Source of the DNA: Alcaligenaceae bacterium
GTDB taxonomy: Bacteria > Pseudomonadota > Gammaproteobacteria > Burkholderiales > Burkholderiaceae_B
DNA length: 64,000 nt
Direction: 5' to 3'
NCBI GenBank assembly: GCA_013416405.1
Contig: JACCET010000001.1
Location: 1 to 64,000 of the forward strand
How positions within the stretch are numbered: the stretch's first letter is position 1; each line of letters begins with the position of its first letter. The notes under the pieces are model-generated. The model was not told where the DNA came from, did no database searches, and was given only the letters and a program-made list of their open reading frames with translations. Shown here piece by piece: positions 60,724 through 64,000 of this stretch. A program made the position numbers and the translations under genes.

Positions 60724-61374
60724 TCAGGCTGCGGCGTCGGCGGTTTGCGCCTCGAAGCTTGTGGTGGCTACTGCCTTGATGCAACGGTTGGCGGTTTCCA
60801 GAGCCTGAGCTCGGCTGTCTGCACCCATATCAGTGCCTTCAGCGCGTACAACGCGTATATCGGTGATGCCGAAGAAGCCAAATACGGTTTTCAAATAGGT
60901 TTCCTGATGTTCCATGGCGCGGCCGGCTTCGCTGTTGGAATAGATGCCGCCGCGGCTGAGCGCAGCAATGACGGTTTTGCCTGCTGCCAATCCAACCACG
61001 CCGGATTCGGTGTATTTGAAAGTACGGCCGCTTTGTGCCAGGCGGTCTATCCAGGCTTTTAGTTGTGAAGGTATGGAAAAATTGTACAGGGGTGCACCCA
61101 CCACAATGACGTCAGCGGCCAGGAATTGGCTGACCAGGGCTTCGGACAACGCATTTTCGCTGCGTTGGGCTTCGGTCAATTCCATGTTCGATGGAGGCAG
61201 GCGAAAGCCCATGGAATTTTGTGAAAAATGAGCGGGTGTATCGACGGCCAGATCGAGAGTCTCGACCTCTGTGTCGGGGGCGGCCGCTACCCATTGGGCC
61301 ACAATATCTTGGGTAAGTTTGCGGGAAACGGAATTGGCACCGTTAATACTTGAGTCTACGTGCAGCAGTTTCAT
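60724..61374 (-). CDS. azoR: FMN-dependent NADH azoreductase
   Basis: AzoR of 216 residues, a flavodoxin-fold enzyme reducing quinones and azo dyes with NADH. FMN binding: [20 protein letters not shown] and [20 protein letters not shown]; later [13 protein letters not shown] 61374 follows GGAG by five bases. It is transcribed divergently from nirK; the 325-bp gap 61375-61699 contains the nirK control region. Confidence 0.92.
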   Translation of the reverse strand: MKLLHVDSSINGANSVSRKLTQDIVAQWVAAAPDTEVETLDLAVDTPAHFSQNSMGFRLPPSNMELTEAQRSENALSEALVSQFLAADVIVVGAPLYNFSIPSQLKAWIDRLAQSGRTFKYTESGVVGLAAGKTVIAALSRGGIYSNSEAGRAMEHQETYLKTVFGFFGITDIRVVRAEGTDMGADSRAQALETANRCIKAVATTSFEAQTADAAA

Positions 61375-61611
61375 GGGTTCTCCAGGGGTCTGATTGCTAA
61401 TTGCATGTGTTGATGTGTTCATTATGTATTAGCCACGATTGTTTGATAACCCATGGAAATTGCGAATTACTGTTCCATTTTTATTACTAATAAAAACCAT
61501 GCTGAACCGGTGTTCGCTGTGACGGGGTGACTGGCTTTTTTGTGCAGAAGACCTGGATGTATGGTCGGTGCCGCCCGGAAAACAGCCAAATGTGGGCTAG
61601 CATACGTTATC

Positions 61612-61625
61612 TTGACCTACATCAA
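61612..61625 (+). promoter_or_regulatory. FNR/Dnr-type box upstream of nirK
   Basis: TTGAC-CTAC-ATCAA matches the TTGAT-N4-ATCAA consensus with one mismatch. It lies 75 nt before the nirK ATG. Anaerobic or NO-dependent activation of nirK by an FNR/NnrR/Dnr regulator is therefore likely, as is usual for denitrification genes. No clear -10 was found downstream. Confidence 0.75.
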
Positions 61626-61699
61626 AGAAGGTATTGGGAGGTCAGGGCACAGTGAAGACTGGATTGCACTAAATCGCGAATTTTCAGGGGAAATCAATA

Positions 61700-63106
61700 A
61701 TGCGAATATTGCTTATGTTATGTGCCTTCATGGCATCACTGGGGCTTGTTGCCCCATCTTTTGCGGCCCACGACGGCGATGCGCCGCACGGCACGGTCAC
61801 TTATACGCCCGACATCACCTTTACCCTGCGCACCAACATCGCAGATGGCAAGCTGGTGTTCGTGGGCGATGCCGGCGCCATCAACGGCCAGATCAATCCT
61901 GACTTGCAAGTACCTGAAAATGCGGTTGTGCAAATTAACGTGATCAATGGCGACGGTGCCATTCACGACATTGCTGTACCGCAATTCGGCGCCAAGTCCG
62001 ACAACATTACCGGAAAAGGCGCGGCAACCTCCATCGTGTTCCGCGCCGACAAGAACGGCACATTTGAATATCTGTGCACGCTGCCCGGTCACAAGGCGGC
62101 AGGCATGTTCGGCAAGTTGATTGTGGGCGAACCTCAGGAACAGGTCGAAAGCACAGCACTTGATATCGCCAAGGATCCCACCGAGGTCGGTGTTCCCGTA
62201 GGCAAGCGCGGCCCCGAACACGTTACCGTCAACCTGGAAACCACCGAGGTTGTGGGCCAACTGGCCAGTGGCAGCACCTACAAATACTGGACCTTCAACA
62301 ACAAGGTACCAGGTCCGTTCATTCGCGTGCGTGTTGGCGATACCGTAACCATCAACCTTTCCAACGCAGCAGACGCCTCGCATATCCACTCCATCGACCT
62401 GCATGCCGTTACCGGCCCAGGGGGTGGTGCCGACGTCACTCAGGCGGCTCCCGGTCAAGCCAAGAGCTTTACCTTCACGGCCAAGCATCCGGGACTGTTC
62501 GTATACCACTGCGCAACCCCCATGGTGGCTCAGCACATCACCAACGGCATGTATGGCATGATTCTGGTTGAACCAGAAGGTGGCCTGCCTGAAGTCGACC
62601 GCGAGTTCTACATCATGCAGGGCGAACTCTATACTGCGGAAAAGCACGGCGCACAGGGACACCAGGAGTTCTCGCTTGAAAAACTGCTGGATGAAAATCC
62701 CGAGCACCTGATGTTTAACGGTACCATGAATGCCTTGACCGAGCGGTACAAACTGGAAGCCAACGTGGGTGACACCGTCCGTATCTTCTTCGGTGTAGGC
62801 GGCCCCAACCTGACATCCAGCTTCCACGTCATTGGTGAAGTCTTTGATCGCGTATATACACACGCCTCATTGACCAGTCCACCGCTGACCGACGTGCAAA
62901 CCACCTCGGTTCCTCCGGGCGGCGCCACCATGGTTGAGCTCAAGACCGACTATCCGGGACACTACATCCTGGTCGATCATGCCTTGTCGCGTGTGGAAAA
63001 AGGCCTGTCAGGCATATTGACGGTAACCGGTCCTGAAGATAAAAAGATCTTCCACGCCCACGACCCCGACGCCGCTGCGGCAGGCCATAAGGCAGGGCAT
63101 CATTAA
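61700..63106 (+). CDS. nirK: copper nitrite reductase with extra N-terminal cupredoxin domain
   Basis: NirK reduces nitrite to nitric oxide in the periplasm. The 468-residue product has a signal peptide (cut after SFA, about residue 22), then an extra cupredoxin domain (about 30-145) with type 1 copper ligands His89, Cys126, His131 and Met136. The two-domain NirK core follows: His230, Asp233, His235 (HIHSIDLHAVTG), His270-Cys271 (YHCATPMVAQH), His279, Met284, catalytic His376 (SSFHVIGEV) and type 2 ligand His427. The usual enzyme lacks the first domain; three-domain forms are known from Hyphomicrobium. The extra copper could be the electron entry site. A His-rich tail (AAAAGHKAGHH) ends the protein. 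Confidence 0.93.
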   Translation: MRILLMLCAFMASLGLVAPSFAAHDGDAPHGTVTYTPDITFTLRTNIADGKLVFVGDAGAINGQINPDLQVPENAVVQINVINGDGAIHDIAVPQFGAKSDNITGKGAATSIVFRADKNGTFEYLCTLPGHKAAGMFGKLIVGEPQEQVESTALDIAKDPTEVGVPVGKRGPEHVTVNLETTEVVGQLASGSTYKYWTFNNKVPGPFIRVRVGDTVTINLSNAADASHIHSIDLHAVTGPGGGADVTQAAPGQAKSFTFTAKHPGLFVYHCATPMVAQHITNGMYGMILVEPEGGLPEVDREFYIMQGELYTAEKHGAQGHQEFSLEKLLDENPEHLMFNGTMNALTERYKLEANVGDTVRIFFGVGGPNLTSSFHVIGEVFDRVYTHASLTSPPLTDVQTTSVPPGGATMVELKTDYPGHYILVDHALSRVEKGLSGILTVTGPEDKKIFHAHDPDAAAAGHKAGHH

Positions 63107-63175
63107 GCATCAGATGTCATCACCAGGCGGATGAGTCAGCCGCCTTAAACCACCGGCAGTCTGCCGATGGCGTAC

Positions 63176-63215
63176 AAAAAGGCAGGGCCAGCATATTGCT
63201 GGCCCTGCCTTTTTT
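63176..63215. terminator. strong bidirectional terminator between nirK and the sstT-like gene
   Basis: GGCAGGGCCAGCA (63181-63193) pairs with TGCTGGCCCTGCC (63197-63209), a perfect 13-bp stem around TAT. Five A precede it and six T follow, serving both convergent genes. Confidence 0.92.
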
Positions 63216-63259
63216 GGTCTGTCGTGATCCGGACTGATCTGAATCGGTAGGTAATCTGT

Positions 63260-64000
63260 TCAAGCTCTCCCGGAGCCGGTCTCGGCTTCCCTGGCTATTT
63301 GCTCGTAGGAACCTGCAGCCGTGAACAGAACATCGGTCGACGAATTCAGGGCGGTTTCCGTAGAGTCCTGCAAGACGCCGATGATGAAGCCGACGCCCAC
63401 TACCTGCATGGCCAAATCATTGGAAATGCCGAACAAGCTGCAGGCCAATGGAATCAGCAGCAAGGAGCCGCCGGCAACACCTGATGCGCCGCAGGCGCAG
63501 ACGGCCGCGACGAGGCTCAGCAGCAGCGCCGTAAACACGTCTACCTGTATGCCCAGCGTGTTCACGGCAGCCAGCGTCAAGACTGTAATGGTTACCGCAG
63601 CGCCCGCCATATTGATGGTGGCGCCCAATGGGATGGAAACGGAGTAGGTGTCTGCAGGCAGGCCCAGGCGTTTGCACAATTCCATGTTCACCGGGATATT
63701 GGCGGCGGAACTACGTGTGAAAAACGCCGTGATGCCGCTTTCACGCAGGCAGGTAAAGACCAGCGGGTAGGGGTTGCGGCGGATTTTGGCAAAAACGATC
63801 AGTGGGTTCATCACCAACGCAACGAACAGCATGCATCCAAGCAATACCGTCAACAGATGCGCATAGCCCAACAAGGCGTCCAGGCCAGCTTCCGCTACGG
63901 TCGCCGCAACCAGTCCGAAAATCCCGACAGGCGCAAAACGGATCACCACTTTGACGATGAAGGACAGCACCATGGACAGGTCCGACATGACATTCTTGGT
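63260..64000 (-). CDS. Na+/serine-threonine symporter SstT-like, 5' part outside the window
   Basis: The frame is open to the right edge, so the N-terminal part (about 150-170 residues of the usual 400) is missing from the window. DAACS-family features: [36 protein letters not shown] (the SS-A-N-P substrate motif), [19 protein letters not shown], and [19 protein letters not shown]. SstT imports serine and threonine with sodium. The match to SstT is better than to DctA or GltP. The C-terminus is complete. Confidence 0.88.
   Translation of the reverse strand, partial: TKNVMSDLSMVLSFIVKVVIRFAPVGIFGLVAATVAEAGLDALLGYAHLLTVLLGCMLFVALVMNPLIVFAKIRRNPYPLVFTCLRESGITAFFTRSSAANIPVNMELCKRLGLPADTYSVSIPLGATINMAGAAVTITVLTLAAVNTLGIQVDVFTALLLSLVAAVCACGASGVAGGSLLLIPLACSLFGISNDLAMQVVGVGFIIGVLQDSTETALNSSTDVLFTAAGSYEQIAREAETGSGRA

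Noticed and set aside
63153-63165. CGGCAG-T-CTGCCG near-palindrome after nirK
   Set aside because: The loop is a single base, so it cannot be a hairpin as drawn; the 13-bp stem at 63181-63209 is the real terminator. It could be a protein site, but nothing supports that.

Overview
The window looks like the chromosome of a marine or salt-tolerant betaproteobacterium of the Alcaligenaceae (Pusillimonas/Bordetella-like). This rests on gene content and order: yebC-purD-hemF-nadD-rsfS-rlmH, fbp-pepN, tldD beside a nitrilase, and a DAHP synthase followed by an FAD oxidase and glcDEF-mnmA. It also rests on moderately high GC, a Bordetella-type H-NS protein, and a full ectoine/hydroxyectoine system. 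Species assignment is inference; no rRNA is present.

Layout. 0.1-2.8 kb: a quinone-oxidoreductase/LysR pair whose LysR C-terminus is broken, and the 3' remnant of an Rpn-type nuclease gene. 2.9-9.5 kb: a leftward housekeeping run (maf, pyk, rlmH, rsfS, nadD, hemF, purD, yebC). 9.6-16.7 kb: HerA-like ATPase, tartrate/D-malate dehydrogenase, a TumE/TumA toxin-antitoxin islet, an EamA transporter, a second quinone oxidoreductase, an orphan degenerate ABC ATPase and fbp. 16.8-23.2 kb: pepN, a DUF4136 lipoprotein, H-NS, nitrilase and tldD. 23.2-30.7 kb: ectR-ectABCD facing the ehuBCDA uptake operon, so synthesis and scavenging of the same compatible solute lie side by side, with a small secreted Ala-rich protein between them. 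30.8-38.7 kb: DAHP synthase behind a phenylalanine-rich leader peptide and attenuator, then an FAD oxidase, glcDEF and mnmA. 38.8-42.0 kb: TSUP exporter, GST, purB and tRNA-Lys(CTT).

42.0-53.4 kb is accessory. An intact ISL3-type IS sits inside the loop of the tRNA-Lys terminator with a perfect 8-bp target duplication. It is followed by decaying toxin-antitoxin modules (truncated RelE + XRE antitoxin, HicAB, frameshifted HigA), a possible tape-measure fragment and a DUF1330 fragment. A 12-bp copy of the tRNA 3' end at 45.24 kb may mark the far edge of an old tRNA-targeted element. Then come a large clan GH-A-like lipoprotein with a duplicated N-terminal module, NagB, several small hydrophilic or membrane proteins, and a three-gene unit encoding a secreted protein and two small paralogues.

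53.5-64 kb: a branched-chain amino-acid/amide ABC transporter with a fused permease-ATPase, ribA, dbpA, azoR, a copper nitrite reductase with an extra N-terminal cupredoxin domain and an FNR-type box upstream, and the C-terminal part of a SstT-like symporter running off the window.

The most striking regulatory find is the Phe leader/attenuator before the DAHP synthase (30.80-31.01 kb). The peptide is not a long ORF, but it has the PheL pattern, and a terminator and an alternative helix can be traced base by base.
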